The notes below the pieces were generated by a model. That model made no database searches. It saw nothing but the letters and a program-made list of their open reading frames with translations, and was not told the DNA's origin. The position numbers and the translations under genes were made by a program. A stretch of DNA of 64,000 nucleotides from Paenibacillus spongiae (GTDB taxonomy: Bacteria; Bacillota; Bacilli; Paenibacillales; Paenibacillaceae). Shown here in pieces: positions 33,855 through 43,635 of the stretch. The number at the start of each line of letters is the position of its first letter. Within the stretch, counting starts at the first letter, position 1. The stretch is from assembly GCF_024734895.1 (NCBI RefSeq), contig NZ_CP091430.1, positions 3,304,501 to 3,368,500 of the forward strand, read 5' to 3'.

Positions 33855-33873
33855 CCGGGTCCGTCGGACCCGG
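33855..33873. repeat. GC palindrome after the nucleotidase gene
   Basis: CCGGGTCC-GTC-GGACCCGG stands out sharply from AT-rich surroundings, 28 bases after the nucleotidase stop and just before a GNAT fragment. No T-run follows, so it may be a boundary or recombination structure rather than a terminator. Confidence 0.5.
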
Positions 33874-33895
33874 TCGCATTCGCTCCTTTAAGCAA

Positions 33896-34096
33896 GTGAG
33901 ATTAGGGTATGGAAAAGAAGCCATGCTAAAAGCAATTGAGTATGTTAGGGCGTTTCCGCTTGGAAAAGCGAAAATAGTAGAACTTACATACAAATCGGAA
34001 AACGTAGTAGCAAAAAGAATTTACGACGCACTTGGTTTTGTGGAAACAGGTGAAATTTTGTCTTGCGGCGAAGTGCGCGCCAAACTTGTTTTGTAA
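33896..34096 (+). pseudogene. C-terminal fragment of a GNAT acetyltransferase
   Basis: Reads VRLGYGKEAMLKAIEYVRAF, then ELTYKSENVVAKRIYDALGFVETGEI, which is the acetyl-CoA-binding helix and last strands of a GNAT (diamine/spermidine-acetyltransferase-like). The N-terminal half is absent; the palindrome at 33855 sits where it should be. No start with a ribosome binding site is present. Confidence 0.65.
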
Positions 34097-34385
34097 TATT
34101 AACAATCGGATAAAATGTGATGTATTTTGCTCGATCTACTAGTGAGCCAAGACTATCCTCTGAAACCGAAGGTATCATTTTATTAAGTGAGACAGAATTG
34201 ATTAAGCTATGTAATAGTGAAGTATATTATATATTACAACCTCTAGGTCAGATGAAGTTTCTTGCAAGATTAATCCAGGAACGACCAGATATCGTGAATA
34301 ACGTTTATAAGTAATTCGTGGATAGTATTAATTCAGTATTAATTTAACAGTGAATAAATAGTAAGTCAGAAAGGGGAGTACATCA

Positions 34386-34910
34386 GTGGAGAAAGGAAGA
34401 ATTGTCTTTTTGAATGGTGTGACAAGTTCTGGGAAAACATCGATAGTCGATGCCATTCAATCTAAATCTGAAGATTTTTTTTATGTTGTGGCCAATGACC
34501 TTTTTGAACAAATGATAGGCGATAAATATCTGCAAGAAGATTACTGGAAATATTTAAGCGAAGTTATTGTTATGATGTATCATACGGCAAGATTATTTTC
34601 AGATTGTGGTAAGAATATTCTAATTGATGGAGTACTAGTTGAAAAACCTGAGATAAGACCACATTATGAAAAGGTCAAAGAGATTTTCAAGGGATATCCC
34701 TTAGATATAGTTGAGGTGTTTTGTCCCTTGGAAATATGTCGCAAGCGTAATATAGAACGTGGTGATAGAGCAGAAAACCAGTCAGATTGGCAAAACAAAA
34801 TGATGGCTGAAAATATTCAATATAGCTGCTCAGTCGATACCAGTTTGAATACACCAGATGAATGTGCCGAAATCATTATTGGAACATTATTTAACAAACC
34901 CGTAAAATGA
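34386..34910 (+). CDS. Chloramphenicol phosphotransferase-like small kinase
   Basis: A 174-residue P-loop protein with Walker A FLNGVTSSGKTS at residues 7-18, a Walker-B-like ILIDGVL (about 78) and the lid segment CRKRNIERGDRAENQSDWQ. This pattern fits the chloramphenicol 3-O-phosphotransferase-like family of small-molecule kinases; resistance is possible but not shown. The GTG start follows AGGGGAG by nine bases. Confidence 0.78.
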   Translation: MEKGRIVFLNGVTSSGKTSIVDAIQSKSEDFFYVVANDLFEQMIGDKYLQEDYWKYLSEVIVMMYHTARLFSDCGKNILIDGVLVEKPEIRPHYEKVKEIFKGYPLDIVEVFCPLEICRKRNIERGDRAENQSDWQNKMMAENIQYSCSVDTSLNTPDECAEIIIGTLFNKPVK

Positions 34911-34983
34911 CTTTTTCTTCAATGACATTATAATGAAGAGAACAATGTGAATTAAGATTTCGCTGACTGAATGGAGGAGTTAT

Positions 34984-35520
34984 ATGAAGCATGCTTTAGT
35001 TGTAGGTGGTTCGGGGATGCTTGCTAAAACTTCAATATGGTTAGCTGATAATGGCTATAAGGTATCTGTCATTGGTAGGGATCGTTACAAGCTGAATAAG
35101 TTAAGCGAAATGAGCGACAACATCATCCCGATTTCAGTTGATTACTACAATGAAAGGCTGTTTAGATCCAACATTCGCAACGCAATTACTACAAACGGCT
35201 CGTATGATCTAGTTGTTGCATGGATTCATAGTAAAGAAAGAGAAGTAATCGATATGATTAGCAGTGAAATCACTACAGTCAAAGAGTGGAGTCTGTTTCA
35301 TGTGCTAGGAAGCAGCTCGAACCTTGAGAATATATTGAATGAGATCAATTACAGCGAGAATTGCGATTATCATCAGGTTCAACTAGGTTTTGTTATTGAG
35401 AATAATAAATCAAGGTGGTTGACACATGATGAGATTTCTAATGGCGTAATAAACTGTATTCGTACAAATGCTAAGAAATATCTTGTGGGAACTTTAACAC
35501 CATGGGATAAAAAACCTTAA
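34984..35520 (+). CDS. Short-chain-dehydrogenase-like Rossmann protein
   Basis: A 178-residue protein with an N-terminal nucleotide-binding GGSGMLAKTSIWLADNGYKV and VIGRDRYKL, typical of SDR-like proteins, but shorter than full-length SDRs and without an evident YxxxK catalytic pair. Function unknown. Good GGAGG site before the ATG. Confidence 0.75.
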   Translation: MKHALVVGGSGMLAKTSIWLADNGYKVSVIGRDRYKLNKLSEMSDNIIPISVDYYNERLFRSNIRNAITTNGSYDLVVAWIHSKEREVIDMISSEITTVKEWSLFHVLGSSSNLENILNEINYSENCDYHQVQLGFVIENNKSRWLTHDEISNGVINCIRTNAKKYLVGTLTPWDKKP

Positions 35521-35610
35521 AGTCAGATCGGTTTAAGACTAATAGATGATGGGAAGTCCGAAATTAATAGCATAGCGGATCTTGAACGTTAGACTGCCCG
35601 CAAAACGAAC

Positions 35611-35639
35611 AGAGCTCCCTCAGGCGAGGGAGCTCTTTT
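35611..35639. terminator. Terminator between convergent genes
   Basis: AGAGCTCCCTC-AGGC-GAGGGAGCTCTTTTA, between the SDR-like gene and the amino-acid permease gene. Confidence 0.88.
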
Positions 35640-35654
35640 ATGAAAGTGCTAGAA

Positions 35655-37019
35655 TTATCGATGCTTGTGCAATCCTTTCCCATAATAGAACGCGACGAGA
35701 ATGGCGTACCAGATCGGACCGATAATTAATGAAACGCGCGTTTCCGGGAAGTAGGCCATCAGCCCGATTACGCCAATCAGGAAAGCAAGCGTGAGGTATG
35801 AGCTGTAAGGAGCCCACGGCATTTTGTACGACAATTTGTTTATCTCATCTTTGTTCAGGCTTTTGCGGTATCTCAGTTGGGAAACGAGAATGATTGCCCA
35901 AGTCCAGATGGCGCCGAACGTCGCGATACTGGTTAGCCATGTAAAGACTTTCTCGGGCACCAAATAATTGAGCGCAACCCCGATCAGCAATGCAGCACCT
36001 GATGCTAATGTGGCCATACCCGGAACGCCTCTTCTCGTAACCCGGCTAAAGCGGGCGGGTGCTTCTCCCTGCTGGCCCAGATTAAACAGCATGCGCGCCG
36101 TACTGAATATCCCGCTGTTGCAGGAAGAGAGCGCTGCCGTAATGACGACGAAATTGATAATGCCGGCGGCGAATGGAATGCCTATTTTTTCAAATGTCAT
36201 AACAAAGGGGCTTCCCGTTGCTCCGATTTCGTTCCATGGATAAATCGACATGATCACGAACAGCGCCCCGACATAGAAAATGAGAATGCGCCAGAAGACG
36301 GAGTCGATTGCTCGGGAAAGCGACTTCTTCGGATTTTTCACTTCGCCTGCGGTGACGCCTATCATTTCAATGCCAAGATAAGCAAACATAACCATCTGCA
36401 AGGACATCAACATTCCGGTGAAACCGTTTGCAAAAAAGCCGCCATGGCTCCATAAATTGCTGATGCCAACCGCCACGCCCTCGTTGCCGAACCCGAATAG
36501 AATCATCGCAAGTCCGAAACCGATCATCAGAACGATCGTGACAATCTTGACGAGCGCAAACCAGAATTCCAGCTCTCCGTAGGCTTTAACGGCAATTAGA
36601 TTCACCAACGTCATGATGATCAGAGCGGCCAAAGCCCAAATCCAGCGGGGAACGTCGGGATACCAGAATTCCATATAAATGCCGACCGCCGTAATTTCCG
36701 CCATGCACGTCACAATCCAGAGAAACCAATAGTTCCAGCCCGTTAAATACCCGAAGATAGGTCCAATATATTCTCTTGCATAGCGGCTAAAGGAGCCCGC
36801 TACCGGATTTTGGATCGCCATCTCGCCTAACGCCCTCATAATAAAAAATATGGCTAAACCGCCTAGCGCATAAGCTAACAAAATGGCCGGACCTGCAAGT
36901 TTGATGGCCGAAGCGGAACCGAGGAACAATCCGACGCCAATCGCGGCCCCCAACGACATTAAAGTAATGTGCCTTTGTTCAAGCCCCCGGTGCAGCTCTG
37001 TTTCATTTTGATTTTTCAT
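35655..37019 (-). CDS. Amino-acid permease of the APC family (probable alanine/D-alanine/glycine type)
   Basis: A 454-residue transporter with twelve hydrophobic segments. The signature ITLMSLGAAIGVGLFLGSASAI near the N-terminus and GVTAGEVKNPKKSLSRAI in the middle are typical of the amino acid transporter (AAT) group that includes AapA, AnsP and GabP of Bacillus. Divergent from the AdeR-like regulator next to ald and alr, so alanine or D-alanine is the best guess for the substrate; this is inferred from context. Confidence 0.85.
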   Translation of the reverse strand: MKNQNETELHRGLEQRHITLMSLGAAIGVGLFLGSASAIKLAGPAILLAYALGGLAIFFIMRALGEMAIQNPVAGSFSRYAREYIGPIFGYLTGWNYWFLWIVTCMAEITAVGIYMEFWYPDVPRWIWALAALIIMTLVNLIAVKAYGELEFWFALVKIVTIVLMIGFGLAMILFGFGNEGVAVGISNLWSHGGFFANGFTGMLMSLQMVMFAYLGIEMIGVTAGEVKNPKKSLSRAIDSVFWRILIFYVGALFVIMSIYPWNEIGATGSPFVMTFEKIGIPFAAGIINFVVITAALSSCNSGIFSTARMLFNLGQQGEAPARFSRVTRRGVPGMATLASGAALLIGVALNYLVPEKVFTWLTSIATFGAIWTWAIILVSQLRYRKSLNKDEINKLSYKMPWAPYSSYLTLAFLIGVIGLMAYFPETRVSLIIGPIWYAILVAFYYGKGLHKHR

Positions 37020-37230
37020 AAAGAATGTCTCCCCCTAATGAAAATAATCTTTTCTGGAAGCGCTATCAAAATACCTGTGAAATCATTCCTCTAAATAACG
37101 AGGCAACCGGATGACGCATAAATTTGCGGTCTGGAGCCAAACTTAAACAACCGCGAAACTTATGGAGTCATCTTATCACAATCGTCTTTTCCTGTTTTTG
37201 TTCTATTTGCAGAAATAAATTCGTTTTCTT

Positions 37231-37239
37231 TGTTATAAT
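37231..37239 (+). promoter_or_regulatory. Extended -10 promoter element upstream of the PucR-type gene
   Basis: TGTTATAAT (TG-N-TATAAT) lies about 47 bases before the chosen start. It shows that the longer open frame beginning at 37124 is mostly untranslated leader. Confidence 0.5.
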
Positions 37240-37285
37240 CGACAATAAAAGGCTCAGGAGAGGCCTTCAAAAGGTGTTGTTCATC

Positions 37286-38527
37286 TTGAATGAGAATCAC
37301 GATCCCTTTAACAGAAGCTTCGAAAGCCTGGAGGCGCTAGCCGATACGATCAGCGAAGTCCTGCATAATCCCGTTACGATCGAAGACGACAATCACCGTC
37401 TCATCGCCTATAGTTCTCACGAATCCCAAACCGATACCGCGCGTGTAGCAACCATCATAGGCCGCCGAGTTCCCGAGAAGGTCATTCGAGCTCTATGGCA
37501 GGATGGAATCATGCAGCGGATTATGGAAAGTGAAGAACCGGTCGCCATTTCTGCAATCGAGTCAGTCGGTTTAGGCGATCGGTTGGTCATGGCCATTCGC
37601 AAGCAGCATAAAATTCTCGGCTATATTTGGGTGCTGGAATCGGACAAAAGGCTGGGCAAGGAAGCCTTCGACAAGCTGAAGAAAGCGGCGCATGCAGCCA
37701 CGACGAAGCTGCTTCAGCTTCAAGTCAAGAAACGCAAGGAAGAGAAAGGACACGAGGATTTCTTCTGGCAGCTGCTGACCGGACATTTGTCGACAAGCGC
37801 CGAGATTAGGGAGAAAGCTGCTGCGCTCGAAATCGAATTACCGCGACTATATCGAATCATCGTCTTGGAATTCGGATCGGAAATTCAAGACAAGCAGCAG
37901 CAGATCGAATATATGCTTACGACGACGCAGCGGGTTTCCATTTTATTTCATACGATAAAGCATAATCAGCTCATTTTGCTGACTGGGCTAAATCAACGCC
38001 AGTACGACAAGGAATCTGATTTCGGTCATTTCGAATACTTGTTCGAACAAATGCAGCAGCGGTTCGGCTTCTCGCCCTCCGACGGGGGAAGCGGCTCCGT
38101 TTACGACGATTTCATCCTGGTGGAGCGAAGTTATCGGGAAGCGCTGACGGTGCTGCGGATCAAGATGCAATTTCCTCATGAAACCCGGAATGTTTACGAT
38201 TATCCGACGCTCGGCTATTACCGCTTTCTTCCGGCTTTACTCGCCGAAAACCGTACTCACCCCATCGAGAATCAGTGTCTGAAGAAGTTGCGGGAGTACG
38301 ATTCGGAGCACAACGGCAACTTACTACATACGTTGGAAGTGTTTTTGTCCTCCGACAGCAACGTGAAAGCCGCAGCGGAAGCGCTGCACGTTCATATCAA
38401 TACGCTGAGTTACCGGTTGAAGCGAATCGGAGAAATCGGCGGCATCGATCTGGATAGCATGGACCAGAAGGTGACCGTTTTCCTTGATTTCAAAATAAAC
38501 AAGCTGAACGGGGCGCCGCTTTTGTGA
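37286..38527 (+). CDS. adeR: PucR-family transcriptional regulator (AdeR-like activator of ald)
   Basis: About 413 residues. An N-terminal sensor (ALADTISEVLHNPVTIEDDN) precedes a middle GGDEF-like region and ends in the PucR C-terminal helix-turn-helix SNVKAAAEALHVHINTLSYRLKRIGEI. In Bacillus subtilis, AdeR of this family activates alanine dehydrogenase expression; here the gene directly precedes ald. Start is uncertain: TTG at 37286 (after AAAAGGTG) or GTG at 37274 (after AGGAGAGG) both lie downstream of the extended -10 element. Confidence 0.75.
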   Translation: MNENHDPFNRSFESLEALADTISEVLHNPVTIEDDNHRLIAYSSHESQTDTARVATIIGRRVPEKVIRALWQDGIMQRIMESEEPVAISAIESVGLGDRLVMAIRKQHKILGYIWVLESDKRLGKEAFDKLKKAAHAATTKLLQLQVKKRKEEKGHEDFFWQLLTGHLSTSAEIREKAAALEIELPRLYRIIVLEFGSEIQDKQQQIEYMLTTTQRVSILFHTIKHNQLILLTGLNQRQYDKESDFGHFEYLFEQMQQRFGFSPSDGGSGSVYDDFILVERSYREALTVLRIKMQFPHETRNVYDYPTLGYYRFLPALLAENRTHPIENQCLKKLREYDSEHNGNLLHTLEVFLSSDSNVKAAAEALHVHINTLSYRLKRIGEIGGIDLDSMDQKVTVFLDFKINKLNGAPLL

Positions 38528-38630
38528 ATCCGCACAACCGTTTCCGGTCAATTTGTTATTCCCGCACAAAGTAAAAAAGCGTTTTCACCCTTATACTTGG
38601 CTGTGAAGTCCAGTAAAGGGGGAACAGCAG

Positions 38631-39764
38631 ATGATTATCGGCGTACCGAAGGAAATTAAAAATAATGAAAACAGGGTGGCGATCACGCCCGCAGGCATCA
38701 TCTCTTTCGTTAAAGCCGGCCACACCGTGTATATTGAACGGGATGCCGGCATCGGCAGCGGATTCACAAACGAAGATTATGCGTCCGCGGGAGCGATTCT
38801 GCTGGAGAAAGCCGGCGAGGTGTGGGCGAAATCGGATATGGTCATGAAGGTGAAGGAGCCGTTGCCGTCGGAATATGGCTTTTTCCGTAAAGATCTCATC
38901 TTGTTCACTTATTTGCACTTGGCGGCAGAGCCTGCGCTTGCCCTAACTCTTACCGAAGCGGGAGTGACCGGCATCGCTTACGAAACCGTCGAGGTGAACC
39001 GTACGTTGCCGTTGCTCACGCCGATGAGCGAAGTGGCGGGGCGAATGTCTACCCAAATCGGGGCGCAGTTTCTGGAAAAAATTCATGGCGGCATCGGCAT
39101 TCTGCTCGGCGGCGTGCCGGGCGTGAAGCGCGGTAAAGTGACGATTATCGGCGGCGGAGTCGTAGGCACCAACGCAGCCAAGATCGCCATCGGGCTTGGC
39201 GCGGAAGTGACGATGATCGATTTGAGCGCGGATCGGCTTCGTCAGTTGGACGATATTTTCGGTTCGCAGATCAGTACGCTGATGTCGAACCCGCTAAATA
39301 TCGCCGAAGCGGTAGCCGATTCGGATCTCGTCATCGGCGCCGTGCTGATTCCGGGCGCTAAAGCGCCGAAGCTTGTCTCCGAAGAGATGATCAAAGCGAT
39401 GAAGCCGGGAGCCGTCGTCATTGATGTGGCCGTTGACCAGGGAGGTATTTTGGAAACCGTCGACCGTATTACAACCCATGATGATCCAACCTACGTCAAG
39501 CACGGAGTCGTTCATTATGCCGTCGCGAATATGCCCGGCGCCGTCCCAAGAACATCCACTATCGCGCTTACTAACGCTACCGTGCCCTATGCATTGCAAC
39601 TGGCCAACAAAGGCGTATTGAAAGCGATTCGGGATAATCATTCCCTGATGCTGGGAGTTAATACCGCAGCAGGATTCGTCACTTATGAAGCGGTAGCCAA
39701 GGATTTGGGATACGCCTTTGTTCCGGCCTTGCAAGCGCTCGACAACGCGCTTTCCGCGGAATAA
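38631..39764 (+). CDS. ald: Alanine dehydrogenase
   Basis: A 377-residue protein aligning end to end with bacterial L-alanine dehydrogenases: [20 protein letters not shown], the catalytic Lys in MVMKVKEP (about 75) and His in [10 protein letters not shown] (about 96), the NAD-binding [17 protein letters not shown], and [18 protein letters not shown]. It converts L-alanine to pyruvate and ammonia with NAD. AAAGGGGGAACAGCAG precedes the ATG. Probably cotranscribed with alr 12 bp downstream. Confidence 0.96.
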   Translation: MIIGVPKEIKNNENRVAITPAGIISFVKAGHTVYIERDAGIGSGFTNEDYASAGAILLEKAGEVWAKSDMVMKVKEPLPSEYGFFRKDLILFTYLHLAAEPALALTLTEAGVTGIAYETVEVNRTLPLLTPMSEVAGRMSTQIGAQFLEKIHGGIGILLGGVPGVKRGKVTIIGGGVVGTNAAKIAIGLGAEVTMIDLSADRLRQLDDIFGSQISTLMSNPLNIAEAVADSDLVIGAVLIPGAKAPKLVSEEMIKAMKPGAVVIDVAVDQGGILETVDRITTHDDPTYVKHGVVHYAVANMPGAVPRTSTIALTNATVPYALQLANKGVLKAIRDNHSLMLGVNTAAGFVTYEAVAKDLGYAFVPALQALDNALSAE

Positions 39765-39776
39765 CCGGTTACTCTT

Positions 39777-40907
39777 ATGCATGTGCCAAGCTATAGGGAT
39801 ACTTGGGCGGAAATTTCACTGGATGCGATCGCTCACAATGCCGCATGGTTTAAAGCTCATATCCGACAGGGTTGTCTCCTTATGGCCGTCGTGAAAGCCG
39901 ATGGCTACGGGCACGGCGCGGTCGAGACGGCCAATGCCGCTATCGGGGCGGGCGCGGAATATTTGGGCGTTGCTTTACTGGATGAAGCCCTTCGGTTACG
40001 GGAAGCTGGCATACAAACGCCGATTCTTGTTTTCGGTTACACGCCGCCGCGTTCCGTTGAAGCGGCGGTTGCCCGTGATATTACGATGACGGTATTTTCC
40101 CGCGAAGTGTTGGAAGAAATCATCTTATGTTCAGAACGGCTGAACCGTCCGGCGCGAATTCATATCAAAGTCGATACAGGCATGTCCCGAATCGGTGTAC
40201 AGACGCCTCAGGAAGCGTTGGCGCTTGCCGAGCTGGCGCTTTCCTCCCGTTACGCGTCGATTGAAGGATTGTTCACGCATTTGGCTGACGCCGACGGCGA
40301 AGATGAACGTTATACACGGAAACAGTTTCAATCTTTCATGGCATTCGTCGAAGCATTCAAGCAGAGAAATGTCGATATTCCGATCAAGCATTGCTGCAAT
40401 AGCGCTGCTGCTATGCGTTTTCCCGACATGCATCTGGATATGGTGAGGGTCGGAATCGCTTTATATGGGCTGCACCCTGCAAAAAGGCTGCAACGTGAGG
40501 ATTTCCCCGTTCGGCAAGCCATGAGCCTGAAAACTCGGCTATCTGCGATAAGGCGTGTTTCCCGCAATCAGCCCGTGAGCTACGGTTGCACCTTCTTGCC
40601 CGAACGGGACAGCGTCATCGCAACGATTCCGATTGGCTATGCCGACGGTTTGTCGCGGAAGCTCTCGAACAAAGGAAGCGTGTTCTTGCGTGGACAACGC
40701 GTGCCGATCGCCGGCCGGGTCTGTATGGATCAGACGATGCTGGACGTAACTTCACTCTCCGATGTAGAGGTTGGCGATGAAGTTACGTTGTTCGGCCAAT
40801 CGGGTGGCAGGCTACTTTCCATCGATGAAGTGGCCGACTGGATGGACACCATTAATTATGAGGTCGTTTGTTTAATCGGGAAACGAGTGCCGCGGGTTTA
40901 TGTCTGA
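39777..40907 (+). CDS. alr: Alanine racemase
   Basis: A 376-residue fold-type III PLP enzyme: the PLP lysine in AVVKADGYGHGA (about 41), IHIKVDTGMSRIG, the catalytic Tyr in VSYGCTFLP (about 265), and IPIGYADGLSRKL with the RVCMDQTMLDVT segment. It interconverts L- and D-alanine for wall synthesis or, next to ald, for D-alanine catabolism. No clear ribosome binding site separates it from ald, so translational coupling is likely. Followed by a strong terminator. Confidence 0.95.
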   Translation: MHVPSYRDTWAEISLDAIAHNAAWFKAHIRQGCLLMAVVKADGYGHGAVETANAAIGAGAEYLGVALLDEALRLREAGIQTPILVFGYTPPRSVEAAVARDITMTVFSREVLEEIILCSERLNRPARIHIKVDTGMSRIGVQTPQEALALAELALSSRYASIEGLFTHLADADGEDERYTRKQFQSFMAFVEAFKQRNVDIPIKHCCNSAAAMRFPDMHLDMVRVGIALYGLHPAKRLQREDFPVRQAMSLKTRLSAIRRVSRNQPVSYGCTFLPERDSVIATIPIGYADGLSRKLSNKGSVFLRGQRVPIAGRVCMDQTMLDVTSLSDVEVGDEVTLFGQSGGRLLSIDEVADWMDTINYEVVCLIGKRVPRVYV

Positions 40908-40934
40908 CGGATTACCTGATCGAACGGAAGCTTT

Positions 40935-40968
40935 AAGGCCCCTTCGCCATTACGGCGGAGGGGCCTTT
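40935..40968 (+). terminator. Rho-independent terminator of ald-alr
   Basis: AAGGCCCCTTCGCC arm and its near-complement with a TTTG tail. Confidence 0.9.
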
Positions 40969-41049
40969 GTTGTACGCGTAGCATGGGCGCTACGTAAGTA
41001 CGGGACGCCAGAAAGCGGAAGGGCCGATCTGAAAGGAGAGAGGAAACCG

Positions 41050-41478
41050 ATGCGTTCGATCGTAGAGCAAAGGCAGCCGAATATCCCGCAAGGGAGCTGC
41101 CAGCAAAGAGAAGCGGTAAGCCGTCAGGGTATGCTGAAGCGCCGAGTTTTTCGTCGGCACAACTCGCCCCTTGCTTACATTGTAATCTCATTACACCCAC
41201 AGGATACTCTCCCGAATGTCTGGGAACGAATACAATTCAGCGCGAATGCTATTAATAAATATGACTCGCTAAAAATCTCAGATCTTGATAGTATCGAACA
41301 AGACAAAGACCCGTTTCGAAACGGGAATTCAGAGTTATATGTTGCAGCCTTATATAAGTTTAAAGAAGAAAGGTCATGCGACAGTAATAATCTGTTTTAT
41401 AGTAAAAATAAGAAAAGTTTAGAGGAGAAAGACGATAATCTCTTGGTTAGTGGTTGTATCAAAAAGATATTTACCTAG
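41050..41478 (+). CDS. Hypothetical protein, doubtful
   Basis: A 142-codon frame with GGAGAGAGG seven bases before its ATG. The N-terminal 40 codons are Arg/Gln-rich and low-complexity-like; the rest (LPNVWERIQFSANAINKYDS, LYVAALYKFKEE) could be protein but I recognise no family. Composition changes abruptly near 41170, suggesting that two unrelated sequences are joined here. It fills an otherwise gene-free 600 bases between alr and the nucleotidyltransferase-like gene. Confidence 0.3.
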   Translation: MRSIVEQRQPNIPQGSCQQREAVSRQGMLKRRVFRRHNSPLAYIVISLHPQDTLPNVWERIQFSANAINKYDSLKISDLDSIEQDKDPFRNGNSELYVAALYKFKEERSCDSNNLFYSKNKKSLEEKDDNLLVSGCIKKIFT

Positions 41479-41505
41479 TTATGAGAAGCTAAAGGGGAAT
41501 GTAAA

Positions 41506-42087
41506 ATGTATCATTTGCAGCAGGCCGATAAAAAATTAATAATAGCAAAACAGATATTGCATGATCTAAATTTACTTCATTTATGGAGCGCTGTGGGGGA
41601 ACCGAAGTTGGTTGGGGCAATAGCATATAATTTAATTGTCAATCCGGATATTGATATGGAAATATACTGTGACAGGCCGGATGCAGCTTCCGGATTTCAA
41701 GTCCTTGAGCAATGTGTTCGAAATCCCCATGTTATTGCAGCAAGATACTCTAATCATCTTCATAATGAAAATCAGGGCATATATTTTCAATTGAGATATA
41801 AGCATGAGGACGATTCGATATGGAAGATCGATATGTGGCTATTGGCACATGACCATCCGGGGCCTTGTGCAAAAGATTTAGTAGAGCCATTGAGTCGCGC
41901 GCTAACGGATGCAACGAGAGAAGCCATTCTTACGATTAAAGAGCAGATCCGATTGAATGGAGATTCTATTGCTTCCATTCGGATATATGAGGCTGTGATT
42001 GACTACAACATAAGAACATATAAAGCGTTTATGGATTGGCATTCAAAGAATAACGACCAAGGTCTGACGATCTGGAAACCGAGGTAA
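41506..42087 (+). CDS. Nucleotidyltransferase-like protein (antibiotic adenylyltransferase-type fold)
   Basis: A 193-residue protein with WSAVGEPKLVGAIAYNLIVNP followed by DIDMEIYCDRPD, which resembles the G-S and DxD stations of minimal nucleotidyltransferases, though the Gly-Ser motif is degenerate. Similar proteins are annotated as uncharacterised or lincosamide-nucleotidyltransferase-like. Good ribosome binding site (AAAGGGGAATG) before the ATG. First of a run of plus-strand single-gene units. Confidence 0.55.
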   Translation: MYHLQQADKKLIIAKQILHDLNLLHLWSAVGEPKLVGAIAYNLIVNPDIDMEIYCDRPDAASGFQVLEQCVRNPHVIAARYSNHLHNENQGIYFQLRYKHEDDSIWKIDMWLLAHDHPGPCAKDLVEPLSRALTDATREAILTIKEQIRLNGDSIASIRIYEAVIDYNIRTYKAFMDWHSKNNDQGLTIWKPR

Positions 42088-42183
42088 CAGGGGAAAGGCA
42101 TTGCAATACCGAATAAGTTTATGAAACGTAGTGATGTATAGCCGCGTAAGTCGTACATAATTCAATCGATGAAGAGGTGCAAA

Positions 42184-42843
42184 ATGATTAAATCACTGAT
42201 ATTTGATTTTGATGGGACCATAATTGATACCGAGACGCCGTGGTATTACGCATTCAAAGACATTTATCAAGAATATGGGGTCGATCTCCCATTGGAGTTA
42301 TGGAGTAAATGTATTGGCACATCCTTCGATCACTTCAATCCATTCCAGCATTTGGAACAATGCTTAAATCAACCAATGAACCGTGAAGAGATTGAAATCC
42401 GATCCAAAGAACACTATAAAAAATACATAAATAATGTAAAGCTAAGAGATGGTGTCGTACACGTCCTTTCGGAAGCAAGATTGAAAGGCCTCAGTATAGC
42501 GATCGCTTCAAGCTCTACGAGAAGCTGGATCGTTCCTTACCTGGAGAAGCACGAAATCCTCCATTATTTCGATTATATTGTTACCAAAGATGATGTTTCT
42601 CAGATTAAGCCTAATCCGGAATTGTACGTCAAAGCCATTGAATTATTAAATGTCAAACCAACGGAAACCATTGCCATAGAAGATTCGTTGAATGGATTAA
42701 TCGCGGCGAAAGCAGCCGGAATTTATTGCGTCGTCACTCCAAATGAGGTTACGAAAGCATTGCCGTTCGAAGGACATGATCTGATCCTGAGCTCTTTACA
42801 AGAAATCGGTTTTGACGAATTAATTACATGTTACCGTAAATGA
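42184..42843 (+). CDS. HAD-family hydrolase (beta-phosphoglucomutase-like)
   Basis: About 219 residues with all HAD motifs: IFDFDGTIIDTE (I), IAIASSSTRSW (II), the Lys in KPNPELYVKAI (III) and AIEDSLNGLIAAKAAG (IV), plus a helical C1-type cap. Predicted phosphatase or phosphomutase on a small sugar phosphate. The ATG at 42184 follows GAGGTG and begins the first strand. Confidence 0.88.
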   Translation: MIKSLIFDFDGTIIDTETPWYYAFKDIYQEYGVDLPLELWSKCIGTSFDHFNPFQHLEQCLNQPMNREEIEIRSKEHYKKYINNVKLRDGVVHVLSEARLKGLSIAIASSSTRSWIVPYLEKHEILHYFDYIVTKDDVSQIKPNPELYVKAIELLNVKPTETIAIEDSLNGLIAAKAAGIYCVVTPNEVTKALPFEGHDLILSSLQEIGFDELITCYRK

Positions 42844-42943
42844 GGGGATTAAATCATGAGCGTTTGAAGTGCTCAATGGACAATGATGTTGTTCAAGAAG
42901 CATGACATTCGACTCCGCGGCGCGCTCGAGAAAGGATGAAAAT

Positions 42944-43492
42944 ATGTCAGAGCCTATCGTTATTATGCCCTATCGATCTGAGTGGAGAGATGAATTTTTC
43001 GTTATGGGTGGCCGGATTCTTGCCGCTCTTGAAGGAGCTGCAATTCGGATCGATCATATTGGTTCTACATCGGTTGTCGGGCTGGACGCAAAACCTGTCA
43101 TTGATATTCAGGTCTCCGTTCAGTCTTTCGATTCTTTTGAAGCTATTAAGAATTCACTTTCTCATGCTGGTTTCATTTATAGAGCGGATAATCCTGATCT
43201 AACGAAACGATATTTCAGGGAAGGAGCGGGTATGGGAAGAACCCATATTCATGTCAGGGAGCATGGGAGCTTTTCTGAACAGGTGTCTCTGTTATTCAGA
43301 GATTACTTGAGAGAACATGATGACGAAGCAAAAGAATATGCAAGGATGAAGGTTGAATTAAGCGAGATATATAAGGAAAATCGAGAACGTTATGTTGAAG
43401 GGAAAGATCCTTATATATGGGATATTCTGAGAAGAGCCAGTAGGTGGAGCCAATTGGTCGGATGGAAACCCAGCAAACCTGATTTGTATTGA
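42944..43492 (+). CDS. GrpB family (UPF0157) nucleotidyltransferase-fold protein
   Basis: About 182 residues with the family hallmark IDHIGSTSVVGLDAKPVIDI (about 36-55), the HxGSTxV...DI pattern of a nucleotidyltransferase fold, then RTHIHVREHGS and the C-terminal YVEGKDPYIWDILRRA. No reaction is established. AAAGGA precedes the ATG at 42944. A terminator follows. Confidence 0.88.
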   Translation: MSEPIVIMPYRSEWRDEFFVMGGRILAALEGAAIRIDHIGSTSVVGLDAKPVIDIQVSVQSFDSFEAIKNSLSHAGFIYRADNPDLTKRYFREGAGMGRTHIHVREHGSFSEQVSLLFRDYLREHDDEAKEYARMKVELSEIYKENRERYVEGKDPYIWDILRRASRWSQLVGWKPSKPDLY

Positions 43493-43502
43493 TTCAAATA
43501 AG

Positions 43503-43539
43503 ACGCGCGTCAGACGAACGAAGTCACGGCGCGTTTTTT
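43503..43539. terminator. Terminator after the GrpB-like gene
   Basis: ACGCGC / GCGCGT stem with internal pairing, followed by six T. Confidence 0.7.
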
Positions 43540-43635
43540 GTTTTAACAAAGTGTAATGTCTTTCATTCTGAAGTGGTATATACTACCAAGTGAGATATAA
43601 AAATCGGTTATTAGAAGAGCAAAGGGAGGGATATT

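Noticed and set aside
34117..34314. A 65-codon frame after the GNAT fragment
   Set aside because: GTG start without a ribosome binding site, no recognisable family and flanked by relics; not enough support for a gene.
37124..37285. N-terminal extension of the PucR-type regulator
   Set aside because: It covers an extended -10 promoter element and shows no homology; translation most likely begins at 37274 or 37286.
40900..41049. Frame that continues upstream of the hypothetical ORF into the alr terminator
   Set aside because: It spans the ald-alr terminator hairpin and has no ribosome binding site; only the part from 41050 is kept as a doubtful gene.
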